A DNA stretch of 64,000 nucleotides from Pseudolachnospira sp051055405 (GTDB taxonomy: Bacteria > Bacillota > Clostridia > Lachnospirales > Lachnospiraceae), in the NCBI RefSeq assembly GCF_051055405.1, contig NZ_CP167068.1, forward strand, positions 1,364,001-1,428,000, in the 5' to 3' direction. Positions 16,139 to 26,376 of this stretch are shown here, piece after piece. Every line of letters begins with the position of its first letter. Positions within the stretch are counted from its first letter, which is position 1. Below the pieces are notes generated by a model, which ran no database searches, was not told where the DNA came from, and saw only the letters and a list, made by a program, of their open reading frames with translations. The translations under genes and the position numbers were made by a program.

Positions 16139-19100
16139 ATGTACTTAAAGAAAATCGAGGCCCAGGGCTTTAAGTCCTTTGCCAATAAAATTGTCCTGGA
16201 ATTTTCCCCTGGAATTATGGGTATTGTTGGACCAAACGGCAGTGGGAAGAGCAATGTGGCGGACGCAGTACGCTGGGTGCTTGGAGAACAGAGCGCCAAG
16301 CAGCTTCGCGGCTCCAACATGCAGGACGTGATCTTTTCCGGAACAGAAAATCGGAAGCCGCAAGGGTATGCCTCGGTGGCGCTGACCATCGACAATTCGG
16401 ATCACATGTTAGCGATCGATTATGACGAAGTAACGATTGCGAGACGTGTCTATCGTTCCGGCGAGAGCGAATACTTGATCAATGGAAATAATTGCCGGCT
16501 CCGGGATGTCAACGAGTTGTTTTATGATACCGGCGTTGGGAAAGAAGGCTATTCCATTATTGGCCAAGGACAGATTGATAAGATTTTGAGTGGAAAACCG
16601 GAAGACCGGCGGGAGCTGTTTGACGAGGCGGCTGGAATCGTCAAATATAAGAAGCGAAAAACCATTGCGCAGAGAAAGCTGGAGGATGAACAGCAAAATC
16701 TGGTTCGTGTCAGCGACATTTTGGGCGAGCTGGAAAAGCAGGTGGGACCGTTGGCAAAGCAGTCGGAAAAAGCTAGGCAATACCTGAAGCTGAAGGAAGA
16801 GCTAAAGTCCTACGAGCTAGGAGCCTTTTTTCTGGAATCCACGGAGTGGAATGGAAAACTTGCGACAGCAAAAGAGAACCTAATCGTTGTAAATGGCGAT
16901 CTGGAAAAATGCCGGGAAGAGGCGGATGCGCTCCGCCAACGGTATGAGGCTTTGACCGAGAAAAACGAAGCCTTGGAGCGGGAGATAGAAGCCCGCCGGA
17001 GCGAGCTTAGCGAGGATAAGGTCCAGAAGGAAAATCTGGAAGGAAAAATTCGAGTTCTGGAAGAACAGATTCGTACGGCGAAATTACAGGACGAGCATCT
17101 GCAGGAACGAGTTGGTTCCATCGAAGAGGAAATCAAGGCCAGAACCGGTGAAAAAGAAACTTTTGTTGCGGAAAAAGGCGAGTTAAACCAGCAGTTAGAT
17201 CGGGCCGACGACCGTTTGGGCCGTTTAGAGAGTAAAGTTACCGATGTAGACGACTCCATACGGGCCTTAGAGTTCGAAACAGAGTCAAAGAAGCAGCAGA
17301 TCATCGCCGGCCTCAATGAAAAGGCGGAAATCGGCGCTAACCGTCAGAAATTCATGACCCAGTTGGAACAGACGCGGCTGACACGCAGCGAACTTCACCA
17401 ATATCTTTTGACGGCGAAAACGGAGGAAGAAGAGAAGAAACAGCAGGTAAACAGCCTGAAGACTCAGCTTGAGGAGATACAAGGAGAATTGGCAAGCCTG
17501 CGTTCGGAGCAGCAGAAGCTGGAAACATTCTGTGCCGAACAGGAAAAAGCGATTCGCCAGAAACGTATCGCGCTAAACGAGTGTCAGCAAAATTATCACG
17601 CGGGAAAATCCCGTCTGGATTCGCTGATCAATATTACGGAGCGTTACGAAGGCTATGGAAATAGCATCCGCCGGGTAATGGAAAAGAAGAATCAGGTTCC
17701 GGGTATTGTGGGCGTGGTTGCGGACTTGTTCCATGTAGAAAAGAAATTTGAAGTAGCGATGGAGACGGCCTTAGGCGGTCGAATTCAAAATATTGTCACG
17801 GACACGGAAGAAACGGCGAAGCAGCTGGTGGAATATCTGAAAAAAAATAAGCTGGGCCGGGCCACTTTTTTGCCGATTTCCAGTGTAAACGGCAAGGATG
17901 GTTTTCCGCGCCCGGAAGCGTTGAAAGAACCAGGCGCATTGGGCGTTGCCAACAAACTGGTGCAAGTGGACGCAGCCTATGAAGGGATTGCCTCTTATCT
18001 CTTGGGACGTGTGTTGGTTGTCGATACCATCGACCATGCCTTGTCCATTGCCCGCAAATTCCGGCATAGTCTTTCCATCGTAACATTGGATGGAGAACAT
18101 CTTAGTCCAGGCGGCTCTCTTACCGGCGGTGCTTTTAAAAACTCGAGCAATTTACTGGGACGACGTCGGGAGATGGAAGAACTGGAACAAAAGATTCAAA
18201 CCATCTTGAAACAGCAGGATGAGATCAAGAATGAGGCGGCTCAGATGGAGCAGACGCTTGATCAGTCAAGAAAACGTTTGGGAGCGCTCCAGGAAGCCAT
18301 TCAAGAAAAGAGCATTCAGCAGAATACGGTATTTTTCAGCGTAAAACGGGAGCAGGAGGCATTGACAGCCATCCAAAACAGCTACTTTAGCAGGGAGGAG
18401 GATTCCCGCCGGGTGCAGGAAAAAATCGACGCGATTGAAAATCAGGAAGCGGAGATGATTCAGGCCCTGGAAGCATTGGAGAATCAGAGTAAGACCTGCC
18501 AGAAAGAGATTGAGCGTTTAGAGAAAAAACTGGAAAAGGAAAAAGCGAAACGGGAAGAGGTAGCAAAAGAGCTGGAAACCGCGAAGGTAGAATTTTCCAA
18601 TCTATCCCAGAAAGATGCCTTCCTGCTGGAAAATATTCTCCGGGTCAATCGAGAATTGGAACGTCTCCGCGGAGAAAAGGCGGAGCTGCTTTCCGGCGGT
18701 CAGGGCGCTGACCAGATTCGGCAGCGGGAAGAGGAGATTGGGCAGATTCGAGATCAGATCCATGCCATGGAAGAAAATATGCGCCAACTGACGGAAACGA
18801 TTGAGACGCAGATAAAGATCAAAGAGGCAGACAGCGCGGAGCAAAAGAAATTTTTCGATGCCAGGGAAGAAATTAATGGCCGGGTCAACGCTTTGGATAA
18901 AGAAGCCTTTCGTCTCCAAAACCAGACGGAGCGTCTAGAAGAACATTTGGAAAAGCAGGTGGAATACCTGTGGACGGAGTATGAGATGACTCCTTCGGAA
19001 GCAGAAGCCCAAAAGCCTGACGATCTGGGACCGCTCCTGGAAGTTCGACGGAATATTAGCAAGAGGAAGACAGAAATTCGGGAATTAGGTCCGGTCAATG

Positions 19101-19705
19101 TCAATGCGATTGAAGACTACAAGGAAGTTTCAGAGCGTTATGAGTTTTTGAAAGTACAGCATGCGGATTTGGTAGAGGCAGAAGCCAGCTTGCAGAAAAT
19201 CATTGAAGAGCTGGACGAGGCTATGAGGAGCCAGTTTGAAGAAAAGTTTGCAGCCATCCGCCAGGAATTCCAAAAGGTATTCGAAGAACTTTTTGGGGGC
19301 GGCAGAGGTACCTTGGAGCTTTTGGATGCGGATGACGTGTTGGAGGCGGGAATTGCCATCAATGCGCAGCCGCCGGGGAAAAAACTCCAGAACATGCTGC
19401 AGCTTTCCGGCGGAGAAAAAGCTTTGACTGCCATTGCACTGCTCTTTGCGATTCAAAACTTAAAGCCGTCTCCGTTTTGCCTGTTGGATGAAATTGAAGC
19501 CGCTCTGGATGAGCCCAATGTAGCCCGGTATGCGGAATATTTGAACAAGCTGAAAAAGCATACGCAATTTATCGTGATTACTCATCGCCGCGGTACCATG
19601 GAAATGAGCGACCGGCTGTACGGGGTAACCATGCAGGAAAAAGGAGTCAGCGCTTTAGTTTCAGTAGATTTAACAGACCCAAATTTGGTGTCCGAGAAGA
19701 GATAG
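16139..19705 (+). CDS. smc: Chromosome segregation ATPase SMC
   Basis: Core of the condensin-like complex that compacts and separates chromosomes. 1188 residues with the full architecture: Walker A GPNGSGKSN near residue 32, a long coiled coil, the hinge at roughly 510-680 (GIVGVVADL, GGSLTGG), a second coiled coil, and the C-terminal LSGGEKALTAIALL signature with Walker B PFCLLDEIEAALDE. RBS AGGAGTG, 9 bases after the rnc stop. Partners scpA and scpB are not in this window. Confidence 0.97.
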   Translation: MYLKKIEAQGFKSFANKIVLEFSPGIMGIVGPNGSGKSNVADAVRWVLGEQSAKQLRGSNMQDVIFSGTENRKPQGYASVALTIDNSDHMLAIDYDEVTIARRVYRSGESEYLINGNNCRLRDVNELFYDTGVGKEGYSIIGQGQIDKILSGKPEDRRELFDEAAGIVKYKKRKTIAQRKLEDEQQNLVRVSDILGELEKQVGPLAKQSEKARQYLKLKEELKSYELGAFFLESTEWNGKLATAKENLIVVNGDLEKCREEADALRQRYEALTEKNEALEREIEARRSELSEDKVQKENLEGKIRVLEEQIRTAKLQDEHLQERVGSIEEEIKARTGEKETFVAEKGELNQQLDRADDRLGRLESKVTDVDDSIRALEFETESKKQQIIAGLNEKAEIGANRQKFMTQLEQTRLTRSELHQYLLTAKTEEEEKKQQVNSLKTQLEEIQGELASLRSEQQKLETFCAEQEKAIRQKRIALNECQQNYHAGKSRLDSLINITERYEGYGNSIRRVMEKKNQVPGIVGVVADLFHVEKKFEVAMETALGGRIQNIVTDTEETAKQLVEYLKKNKLGRATFLPISSVNGKDGFPRPEALKEPGALGVANKLVQVDAAYEGIASYLLGRVLVVDTIDHALSIARKFRHSLSIVTLDGEHLSPGGSLTGGAFKNSSNLLGRRREMEELEQKIQTILKQQDEIKNEAAQMEQTLDQSRKRLGALQEAIQEKSIQQNTVFFSVKREQEALTAIQNSYFSREEDSRRVQEKIDAIENQEAEMIQALEALENQSKTCQKEIERLEKKLEKEKAKREEVAKELETAKVEFSNLSQKDAFLLENILRVNRELERLRGEKAELLSGGQGADQIRQREEEIGQIRDQIHAMEENMRQLTETIETQIKIKEADSAEQKKFFDAREEINGRVNALDKEAFRLQNQTERLEEHLEKQVEYLWTEYEMTPSEAEAQKPDDLGPLLEVRRNISKRKTEIRELGPVNVNAIEDYKEVSERYEFLKVQHADLVEAEASLQKIIEELDEAMRSQFEEKFAAIRQEFQKVFEELFGGGRGTLELLDADDVLEAGIAINAQPPGKKLQNMLQLSGGEKALTAIALLFAIQNLKPSPFCLLDEIEAALDEPNVARYAEYLNKLKKHTQFIVITHRRGTMEMSDRLYGVTMQEKGVSALVSVDLTDPNLVSEKR

Positions 19706-19728
19706 ATGGTTAGGAGTAATGAAAAGGT

Positions 19729-20661
19729 ATGTGTGAACAGAAAAAGAAGGGGCTGTTTGCCCGTCTGAAAGAAGGCCTGTCCAAGACGCGCCATAACATT
19801 GCCTCCGGTTTTGAGTCGATTTTCAGTGGTTTTTCTGCCATTGACGACGATTTCTATGAGGAACTGGAAGAAGTTTTGATTATGGGAGATCTGGGAGTCC
19901 ATACGACGACCGCGATTATCGAGCGTCTGAAAGAACAGGTCAAGGAACAGCGAATTAAGGAGCCTGCCGCCTGTAAGCAGCTTTTGATTGACACCATTAA
20001 GCAGCAGATGGACGTGGGAGAGAACGCATACGAGTTCGAACACCAAAAATCGGTCGTCCTGGTGGTAGGCGTAAACGGAGTCGGAAAGACGACCTCCATT
20101 GGAAAATTGGCCAGTCAGATGAAGCAGAATGGAAAAAAGGTGATTCTAGCCGCAGCGGATACGTTTCGGGCCGGCGCCATTGAGCAGCTGACCGAATGGT
20201 CTCACCGGGCCGGCGTAGAGATTATTGCCCAAAAAGAGGGGGCAGACCCAGCGGCAGTGGTCTTTGACGCAGTAGCGGCGGCGAAAGCGAGAAAAGCCGA
20301 TATTTTAATCTGCGATACGGCAGGCAGGCTGCACAATAAGAAAAATCTGATGGAAGAGCTGAAAAAGATCAATCGGATATTGGACAAAGAGTTTTCTGAT
20401 GCGTACAAGGAGACTCTGGTCGTGCTGGACGGCACGACTGGACAGAATGCGCTGGCTCAGGCGCGGGAGTTTATGACGGCTGCGGATGTGAACGGTATCA
20501 TTTTGACGAAAATGGACGGCACAGCCAAAGGCGGTATCGCAGTGGCGATCCAGGCGGAGCTAGGAATTCCTGTCAAATATATCGGCATCGGAGAACGGAT
20601 CGACGACTTGCAGAAATTTGACGCCAATGCCTTTGTCGAGGCATTGTTTGGAGAAGAATAG
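19729..20661 (+). CDS. ftsY: Signal recognition particle receptor FtsY
   Basis: GTPase that receives SRP-ribosome complexes at the membrane for co-translational insertion. 310 residues: a short N domain then the G domain with GVNGVGKTTSIGKLA, DTFRAGAIEQL, DTAGRLHNKKNLMEEL and TKMDGTAKGG. The acidic N-terminal extension of some homologues is absent, which is common in Firmicutes. It follows smc by 23 bases. Confidence 0.97.
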   Translation: MCEQKKKGLFARLKEGLSKTRHNIASGFESIFSGFSAIDDDFYEELEEVLIMGDLGVHTTTAIIERLKEQVKEQRIKEPAACKQLLIDTIKQQMDVGENAYEFEHQKSVVLVVGVNGVGKTTSIGKLASQMKQNGKKVILAAADTFRAGAIEQLTEWSHRAGVEIIAQKEGADPAAVVFDAVAAAKARKADILICDTAGRLHNKKNLMEELKKINRILDKEFSDAYKETLVVLDGTTGQNALAQAREFMTAADVNGIILTKMDGTAKGGIAVAIQAELGIPVKYIGIGERIDDLQKFDANAFVEALFGEE

Positions 20662-20669
20662 GAGAAGAA

Positions 20670-21893
20670 ATGCTGACACTGGAAAAATTTGAAGAGGCAT
20701 CCGAAATTGTCAAAAAAGTTACCACGGAAACAAAACTGGTTTATAGTGAATATTTTTCAAAGCAGACTGGCAATAAGGTGTTTTTAAAGCCAGAGAACAT
20801 GCAGTATACAGGAGCATACAAGGTGCGCGGAGCTTATTATAAGATCAGCACCCTGAGTCCGGAAGCCAGAGAAAAAGGTCTGATTACAGCTTCCGCAGGA
20901 AACCATGCCCAGGGCGTTGCGTATGCGGCGCAGATTTTTGGCGTAAAGGCCACGATCGTGATGCCGACGGTGACACCTCTAATGAAGATAAACCGTACGC
21001 GCAGCTATGGAGCGGAAGTGGAACTTTTTGGCGACGTGTACGATGAGGCCTGCGAACATGCCTATCATCTGGCAGAAGAGCATGGATATACGATGATTCA
21101 TCCGTTCAATGATTTGGATGTGGCAACTGGACAGGGAAGTATCGCCATGGAGATCATCAAGGAGCTGCCCACTGTGGACTATATCCTGGTTCCCATCGGC
21201 GGAGGCGGTTTGTGTACCGGCGTGTCGACCTTGGCGAAGATGCTGAATCCAAAGATCAAAGTCATCGGTGTGGAACCGGAAGGCGCCGCTTGCATGAAGG
21301 CATCCATGGAGGCGGGGCATATTGTAACGCTTCCCTCCGCCAAAACCATTGCCGACGGTACCGCGGTGAAAACGCCGGGCGACTTATTGTTCCCCTATAT
21401 TCAGGAGAACGTGGATGAAATCGTTACGATCAAAGATGAAGAGTTGATCGTAGCATTCCTCGATTTGATGGAAAATCATAAGATGGTAGCAGAAAATTCT
21501 GGTTTGCTGACGATTGCCGCCCTGCGTCATTTGGGCGTTCAGAATAAAAAGGTGGTTTCGATCATCAGCGGAGGAAACATGGATGTGATTACCATGTCTT
21601 CCGTGGTACAGCATGGGCTTTTCGCCCGTTCCCGTATCTTTACCGTTTCGGTGCTTCTGCCGGATAAACCGGGCCAGCTGGTCAACGTGGCTTCCTTGCT
21701 TGCGGAGAAGAATGCCAATGTTATCCGCCTGGAGCATAATCAGTTCTTTAGCATCAATCGGAACGATCTGGTGGAACTTCGGATTACGCTGGAAGCAGAG
21801 GGACCGGAGCATAAACAGGAACTGGTAGATACATTGGAGCGGGAGGGGTATCGCCCCAAAGTGGTCCAGCCCAAGGGAACTTATGTCAGCTGA
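20670..21893 (+). CDS. ilvA: Threonine ammonia-lyase with ACT domain
   Basis: PLP-dependent deamination of threonine to 2-oxobutyrate. 407 residues: fold-type II catalytic domain with the PLP lysine in YTGAYKVRGAYYK, the phosphate-binding loop GGGGLCTGVS, then a single C-terminal ACT domain from about residue 328 (VSVLLPDKPGQLVNVAS). This medium form fits either isoleucine synthesis or threonine catabolism. It starts 8 bases after ftsY. Its end overlaps the convergent membrane-protein gene by 13 bases. Confidence 0.93.
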   Translation: MLTLEKFEEASEIVKKVTTETKLVYSEYFSKQTGNKVFLKPENMQYTGAYKVRGAYYKISTLSPEAREKGLITASAGNHAQGVAYAAQIFGVKATIVMPTVTPLMKINRTRSYGAEVELFGDVYDEACEHAYHLAEEHGYTMIHPFNDLDVATGQGSIAMEIIKELPTVDYILVPIGGGGLCTGVSTLAKMLNPKIKVIGVEPEGAACMKASMEAGHIVTLPSAKTIADGTAVKTPGDLLFPYIQENVDEIVTIKDEELIVAFLDLMENHKMVAENSGLLTIAALRHLGVQNKKVVSIISGGNMDVITMSSVVQHGLFARSRIFTVSVLLPDKPGQLVNVASLLAEKNANVIRLEHNQFFSINRNDLVELRITLEAEGPEHKQELVDTLEREGYRPKVVQPKGTYVS

Positions 21894-22657
21894 GCGTCTG
21901 CATGGGCAGCTAAAAGAATCTGGGCGGGCAGGTAGAAGCCCCAGATGAGAAACGGCGTTAGACTGGTCCAGGTAATCAGCCAGCTGGGATAAAGGGCGGA
22001 AGGATAGAAAAAGAGATGGCCAAGGGCCACGTGAAAATCACATAGGAGAAGCAGGGTCAGGCTGAGCGTAAACCAGCCTGGCCCTTTTTTGGCAGAGTAT
22101 AAAAGGTTTGCAAGGAGGCAGCCTCCGTAGAAAGCAGAGAAAGCGTTGACAAAGTCGAAAGCAATAGGAAAAAAGCGGCTAGCCAGCAGAAGAATCCCCA
22201 TCATGGCGGAGCCGCTGCAAAACCAGTAGGCAAAGGGCGCAGAAAGAAAACGCCGGTACGTATTTTGCACCAGAATAAAAAATAGAATTCCTGGCAGATA
22301 ATAGTTGCTGAATATGAGAAAATAATCGGCGCAGACGGTAAAAAAGAGGGCTTGCGTCAGCAGCGGAGTTGCTTTTTCATAGGCGTTTTCTTTTCGCTTT
22401 TTTGTTTCAGACGCCATTAAGGCATAGGAAAAGCAGAATAGAATCGAGGCGTAGCGAAGGTAGGAGAGTGCCTGAGGGAGATAGGGGAAAGAAGCCCTGT
22501 CCAAGACAAAACGAATACTGAACCAGGCAATCACGCAGTAGAAGGCGACTTCAAGGAAATAGAAAGCAGGTCGCAAGCTGGAAAAAAGACTGGATTGTTT
22601 CTGGGTGTGAGAGAAAAATCCCGGCAGGGGAAAACGGGACATGGATGACAACTTCAA
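21881..22657 (-). CDS. Multi-pass membrane protein, YhhN (lysoplasmalogenase)-like
   Basis: About 258 residues with seven or eight hydrophobic segments. The start is taken as a TTG at 22657 because AAAGGAGGT lies 6 bases before it; the longer frame starting at 22762 would run through the clpB terminator. Two segments resemble YhhN proteins: the block around CADYFLIFSNYYLPGI with a following Tyr-Arg, and a late Asp-containing helix followed by IWGFYLPAQILLA. YhhN enzymes hydrolyse lysoplasmalogen, plausible in an anaerobe, but similarity is weak. Alternative: unrelated unknown membrane protein. Confidence 0.6.
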   Translation of the reverse strand: MKLSSMSRFPLPGFFSHTQKQSSLFSSLRPAFYFLEVAFYCVIAWFSIRFVLDRASFPYLPQALSYLRYASILFCFSYALMASETKKRKENAYEKATPLLTQALFFTVCADYFLIFSNYYLPGILFFILVQNTYRRFLSAPFAYWFCSGSAMMGILLLASRFFPIAFDFVNAFSAFYGGCLLANLLYSAKKGPGWFTLSLTLLLLCDFHVALGHLFFYPSALYPSWLITWTSLTPFLIWGFYLPAQILLAAHADAQLT

Positions 22658-22762
22658 AAGACGACCTCCTTTCCAATCGAAGGTATTGTAAAGACTTGAA
22701 AAGAAGTATCTCCGAAATGAATCGGGATTATGCGGAAGAAAAAAGGAAGATATTGCATACAA

Positions 22763-22802
22763 AAAACGAGGAGAGTTTCAAAGAACAAACTCTCCTCGTT
22801 GG
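22763..22802 (-). terminator. Terminator of the clpB operon
   Basis: Arms ACGAGGAGAGTTT (22766-22778) and AAACTCTCCTCGT (22787-22799) are a perfect 13-bp inverted repeat; in the minus direction the stem is followed by TTTTTTG. Confidence 0.9.
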
Positions 22803-22820
22803 TGTATTTTAGAAGTGGGT

Positions 22821-25421
22821 TTATAGGCGGCTATCTGTAATTTTTAGCTCTTCCCCGGTGTAATCGACTGTCAGCGTCTGACCTGGTTCTACGTCTCCGG
22901 CGATGATTCTCTTAGCCACCAGCGTTTCTACTTTTCTTTGCAGGAATCGCTTTAGAGGGCGTGCGCCGTAGGAAGGGTCGTAGCTTTGATCAATGATATA
23001 ATCTTTGGCAGCTTTCGTTACATGGAGGGAAAGCTCTTTATCTTTCAGGCGGTCCTGAAGGTTTGCCAGCATCAGATCTACGATTTGGTAAATCTCTTGT
23101 TTTTGGAGCGGCTTGTAGTAAACGATCTCATCCAGCCGGTTCAAAAATTCTGGGCGGAAACTTTGTTTTAACAATCCATCTACAGCGTCCAAAGCGTCTT
23201 GGCGGATGGCGCCGTCCGGCTCAATCCCTTCCAGGAGATACTGGGAGCCCAGATTTGAAGTAAGGATGATAATCGTGTTTTTGAAATCCACGGTCCGGCC
23301 CTGAGAATCGGTAATGCGGCCGTCGTCCAATACTTGAAGCAGGATGTTAAATACGTCCGGATGGGCCTTTTCCACTTCGTCCAGCAGGATAACTGCGTAG
23401 GGCTTTCTGCGAACGGCTTCGGTCAGCTGACCGCCTTCCTCGTAACCGACATATCCGGGAGGAGCTCCGATCAAGCGGCTGACGCTAAACTTTTCCATGT
23501 ATTCGCTCATGTCGATTCGAATCATGTTTTTCTCATCGTCAAACAGGGACTGGGCCAACGCTTTTGCCAGTTCTGTTTTGCCGACGCCGGTGGGGCCGAG
23601 GAACAGGAAAGAACCGATCGGACGGTTCGGATCTTGGATGCCGGCGCGGGAACGGAGAATGGCTTCCGTTACCTTTTCCACCGCTTCATCCTGGCCGATC
23701 ACCCGCTGATGCAGGATCCCTTCCAGACCCAGCAATTTTTCCCGCTCGCCTTCCATCAGCTTGGAGACGGGAATACCGGTCCAGCGGGCGACAATTCGGG
23801 CGATTTCTTCCTCTGTCACCTTATCTCTTAGCAGCGTATCCGTGGAATTTTTATTCTGTTCTGCTTTTTCTTCCTCGGCAGCCAGTTCTGTGCGGAGAGA
23901 CGGCAGACGGCCGTATTTTAGTTCAGCGGCCTTGTTCAGATCGTAATTGCGCTCCGCCTGTTCGATTTGGCTGTTGGTGGCGTCGATTTCCTCCCGAAGT
24001 TTTTGTACTTTGGAGATGGCCTGTTTTTCGTTTTCCCATTTGGCTTTCATCTCATGGAAAGTCTCCCGCATTTCCGCCAATTCTTTCTGAACTTCCTGCA
24101 GGTGTTCTTGAGAAATTTTATCCGTCTCTTTTTTGAGAGCGGCCTCCTCGATCTCATGCTGCATAATTTTCCTGGAAATTTCGTCCAGTTCTGTCGGCAT
24201 GGAGTCCATTTCCGTCCGAATCAGAGCACATGCTTCATCGACTAGATCGATGGCTTTATCCGGCAGGAAACGATCGGAGATATAGCGGTTGGAGAGGACT
24301 GCCGCTGCGATCAAGGCCTGATCGTGGATTTTTACGCCGTGAAATACTTCATAGCGTTCCTTGAGTCCACGGAGGATGGAAATCGTATCCTCCACCGTTG
24401 GTTCATCCACCAGGACCGGTTGGAACCGACGTTCCAGCGCCGCGTCTTTTTCGATATATTGGCGGTATTCGTTTAAGGTGGTAGCGCCGATACAGTGAAG
24501 CTCGCCTCTGGCCAGCATAGGTTTTAGCAGATTGCCGGCATCCATGGCGCCATCGGTTTTCCCTGCTCCGACAATGGTGTGCAATTCATCGATAAAGAGG
24601 ATGATTTGACCTTCGCTTTTTTTGATCTCTTCCAGAACGGCTTTCAGACGCTCTTCAAATTCCCCGCGGTATTTGGCTCCGGCCACCAAGGCTCCCATGT
24701 CCAGGGAAAAGATCTTCCGCTCCTTCAGATTATCCGGCACGTCGCCGGCCACGATACGGAGCGCTAAACCTTCGGCAATGGCGGTTTTGCCAACGCCAGG
24801 TTCGCCAATAAGGACCGGATTGTTTTTCGTTTTCCGGGAAAGGATGCGAATCACATTTCGGATTTCGCTGTCCCGGCCAATGACCGGGTCCAATTTACTG
24901 TTTTGGGCCAACTCCGTCAAATCCTGGCCATATTTATCCAGGACATTGTATGTGTCTTCCGGATTTTGATTGGTTACTTTTGCGTTTCCACGGATAGACT
25001 TTACCGCGTTTTTATACTCCGTTTTTCCGATGTTAAAGGTGCGGAAGATCTCCTTCATGTCGGAATCCGGTACTTCCAAAAGGGCAAGAACCAAATGTTC
25101 CACCGATACGTATTCGTCCTGCATCTTTTTCGCCTGGGTTTCCGCCTCCACAAAGGCGCGGTTTAAGGCCTGGGAAAGATGCTGGCTGACGTCGCCAGAT
25201 ACCTTGGGATATCGGGCGATTACCTGATCGACGTGGGCGAGCAGCTCCTTCGGGTCAACGGTCATTTTGGTGAAAATTTGAGGGATCAGACCGTCCGTCT
25301 GGTTCAGCAAAGCCGACATCAGGTGCGCTTGTTCAATAGCTCCGTTCTGGTTACGGATGGCGACACTTTGGGCTTCCTGAATCGCTTCCAAAGACTTTTG
25401 AGTAAATTTTTCAGGATTCAT
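22821..25421 (-). CDS. clpB: ATP-dependent disaggregase ClpB
   Basis: Hexameric AAA+ chaperone that pulls proteins out of aggregates with DnaK. 866 residues: N-terminal Clp repeats, NBD1 with GEPGVGKTAIAEGLA, a middle coiled coil (about 400-530) typical of ClpB rather than ClpA/C, and NBD2 with GPTGVGKTELAKALA. The ATG at 25421, 7 bases after AAGGAGG, is preferred over the GTG two codons earlier. It lies 12 bases after the ribbon-helix-helix gene and is followed by a strong terminator. No CIRCE element is seen upstream. Confidence 0.97.
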   Translation of the reverse strand: MNPEKFTQKSLEAIQEAQSVAIRNQNGAIEQAHLMSALLNQTDGLIPQIFTKMTVDPKELLAHVDQVIARYPKVSGDVSQHLSQALNRAFVEAETQAKKMQDEYVSVEHLVLALLEVPDSDMKEIFRTFNIGKTEYKNAVKSIRGNAKVTNQNPEDTYNVLDKYGQDLTELAQNSKLDPVIGRDSEIRNVIRILSRKTKNNPVLIGEPGVGKTAIAEGLALRIVAGDVPDNLKERKIFSLDMGALVAGAKYRGEFEERLKAVLEEIKKSEGQIILFIDELHTIVGAGKTDGAMDAGNLLKPMLARGELHCIGATTLNEYRQYIEKDAALERRFQPVLVDEPTVEDTISILRGLKERYEVFHGVKIHDQALIAAAVLSNRYISDRFLPDKAIDLVDEACALIRTEMDSMPTELDEISRKIMQHEIEEAALKKETDKISQEHLQEVQKELAEMRETFHEMKAKWENEKQAISKVQKLREEIDATNSQIEQAERNYDLNKAAELKYGRLPSLRTELAAEEEKAEQNKNSTDTLLRDKVTEEEIARIVARWTGIPVSKLMEGEREKLLGLEGILHQRVIGQDEAVEKVTEAILRSRAGIQDPNRPIGSFLFLGPTGVGKTELAKALAQSLFDDEKNMIRIDMSEYMEKFSVSRLIGAPPGYVGYEEGGQLTEAVRRKPYAVILLDEVEKAHPDVFNILLQVLDDGRITDSQGRTVDFKNTIIILTSNLGSQYLLEGIEPDGAIRQDALDAVDGLLKQSFRPEFLNRLDEIVYYKPLQKQEIYQIVDLMLANLQDRLKDKELSLHVTKAAKDYIIDQSYDPSYGARPLKRFLQRKVETLVAKRIIAGDVEPGQTLTVDYTGEELKITDSRL

Positions 25422-25433
25422 AGTCACACCTCC

Positions 25434-26093
25434 TTAAATTACAATGAATTTATCCTGCAGATATTGCCGATATAAGTTTTCCACCTGGACGGCGCTTGTA
25501 TTCGGGTCGTCCAGACCGGCAAAATAAGTTTTGATCATGGCGTCCAACATTTGAATGTAAGATGCAATGGCATTTCCCAGATCTTCGCTGGAAAGTTCTT
25601 CTGTGCCAGGGGGGTACATCAGCTCTCTGGAAAATCTGCCTTCTGAGATCTCATAGTGGATTCCCGTGGGAAAATACCGGTGAAGGTAATGGTTTTCCAG
25701 AGCAGCCCAGATTTCAAAAAAATGGTTCAGCGACTGAATTAGCTGGGCATTCTGGGTCCGGAAGGAAATTCTTAGTTTTCCCAGCGTATTTCCCGGCGCC
25801 TGATAAAGCTCCAACCCATAGCGGATGGTTGGTTTATATTTATAGCGAAGCGGGCTGCGGATCGATAGCATGCTGGCCGTAGCGGGAGATTGGATTTGGA
25901 ATGTTTCGTCCATCAACTCTTCCAGAGAAGCGAAGATATCCTTCATCCGTTTTTCCGGCGTGGCCAGGGATACATGCTCAGCTAAAATCTGATTGATCAG
26001 ATTGGAGCGGCTGGTCCCAACCCGGCAAGCCATAGCGTCGATGGCGTCCACCACATCATCCATCAAAACCAGGCTGTAAACACTTTTTTTCAT
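25434..26093 (-). CDS. Ribbon-helix-helix domain protein upstream of clpB
   Basis: 219 residues. The first 45 residues (SVYSLVLMDDVVDAID, then GTSRSNLINQILAEHV) look like a CopG/Arc-type ribbon-helix-helix DNA-binding domain. The remaining 170 residues are alpha/beta and unrecognised. It is the first gene of a two-gene operon with clpB and could regulate it; that is inference. A near-consensus promoter is at 26153-26180. RBS AAAAGGAG. Confidence 0.75.
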   Translation of the reverse strand: MKKSVYSLVLMDDVVDAIDAMACRVGTSRSNLINQILAEHVSLATPEKRMKDIFASLEELMDETFQIQSPATASMLSIRSPLRYKYKPTIRYGLELYQAPGNTLGKLRISFRTQNAQLIQSLNHFFEIWAALENHYLHRYFPTGIHYEISEGRFSRELMYPPGTEELSSEDLGNAIASYIQMLDAMIKTYFAGLDDPNTSAVQVENLYRQYLQDKFIVI

Positions 26094-26152
26094 GAAAACT
26101 CCTTTTTCTTTTTCAAACGGTACAACTGTTTCTTATCTTGCCAAGCGCTTAC

Positions 26153-26180
26153 ATTATAGCACGATGCAAAAACTTGTCAA
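26153..26180 (-). promoter_or_regulatory. Promoter of the RHH-clpB operon
   Basis: Read leftward: TTGACA (26180-26175), 16-base spacer, TATAAT (26158-26153). Both hexamers are consensus. Vegetative sigma-A-type control is suggested; no HrcA or clear CtsR site is seen. Confidence 0.75.
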
Positions 26181-26266
26181 TGACATTATATAATATTTAA
26201 TTCAAATTATAGGGAGTTCACACAAAGTTTAGAAATGTCTTGTCGAAATCTTAAGACATTCTCCCG

Positions 26267-26295
26267 TTGTATCACGGGATTTTCTATACTATAAT
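26267..26295 (+). promoter_or_regulatory. Promoter of the lipoprotein gene at 26377
   Basis: TTGTAT (26267-26272), 17-base spacer, TATAAT (26290-26295). A short inverted repeat CCCGT/ACGGG overlaps the -35 and could be a regulator site. Divergent from the RHH-clpB promoter about 90 bases away. Confidence 0.6.
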
Positions 26296-26376
26296 AAAGA
26301 CGTTATTTTGCGTGTACCAGGCGGCAGGTAGAAATCCGCAGGGGATAGCAGAATCGGAAAAGAGGAGTATGCGAAT

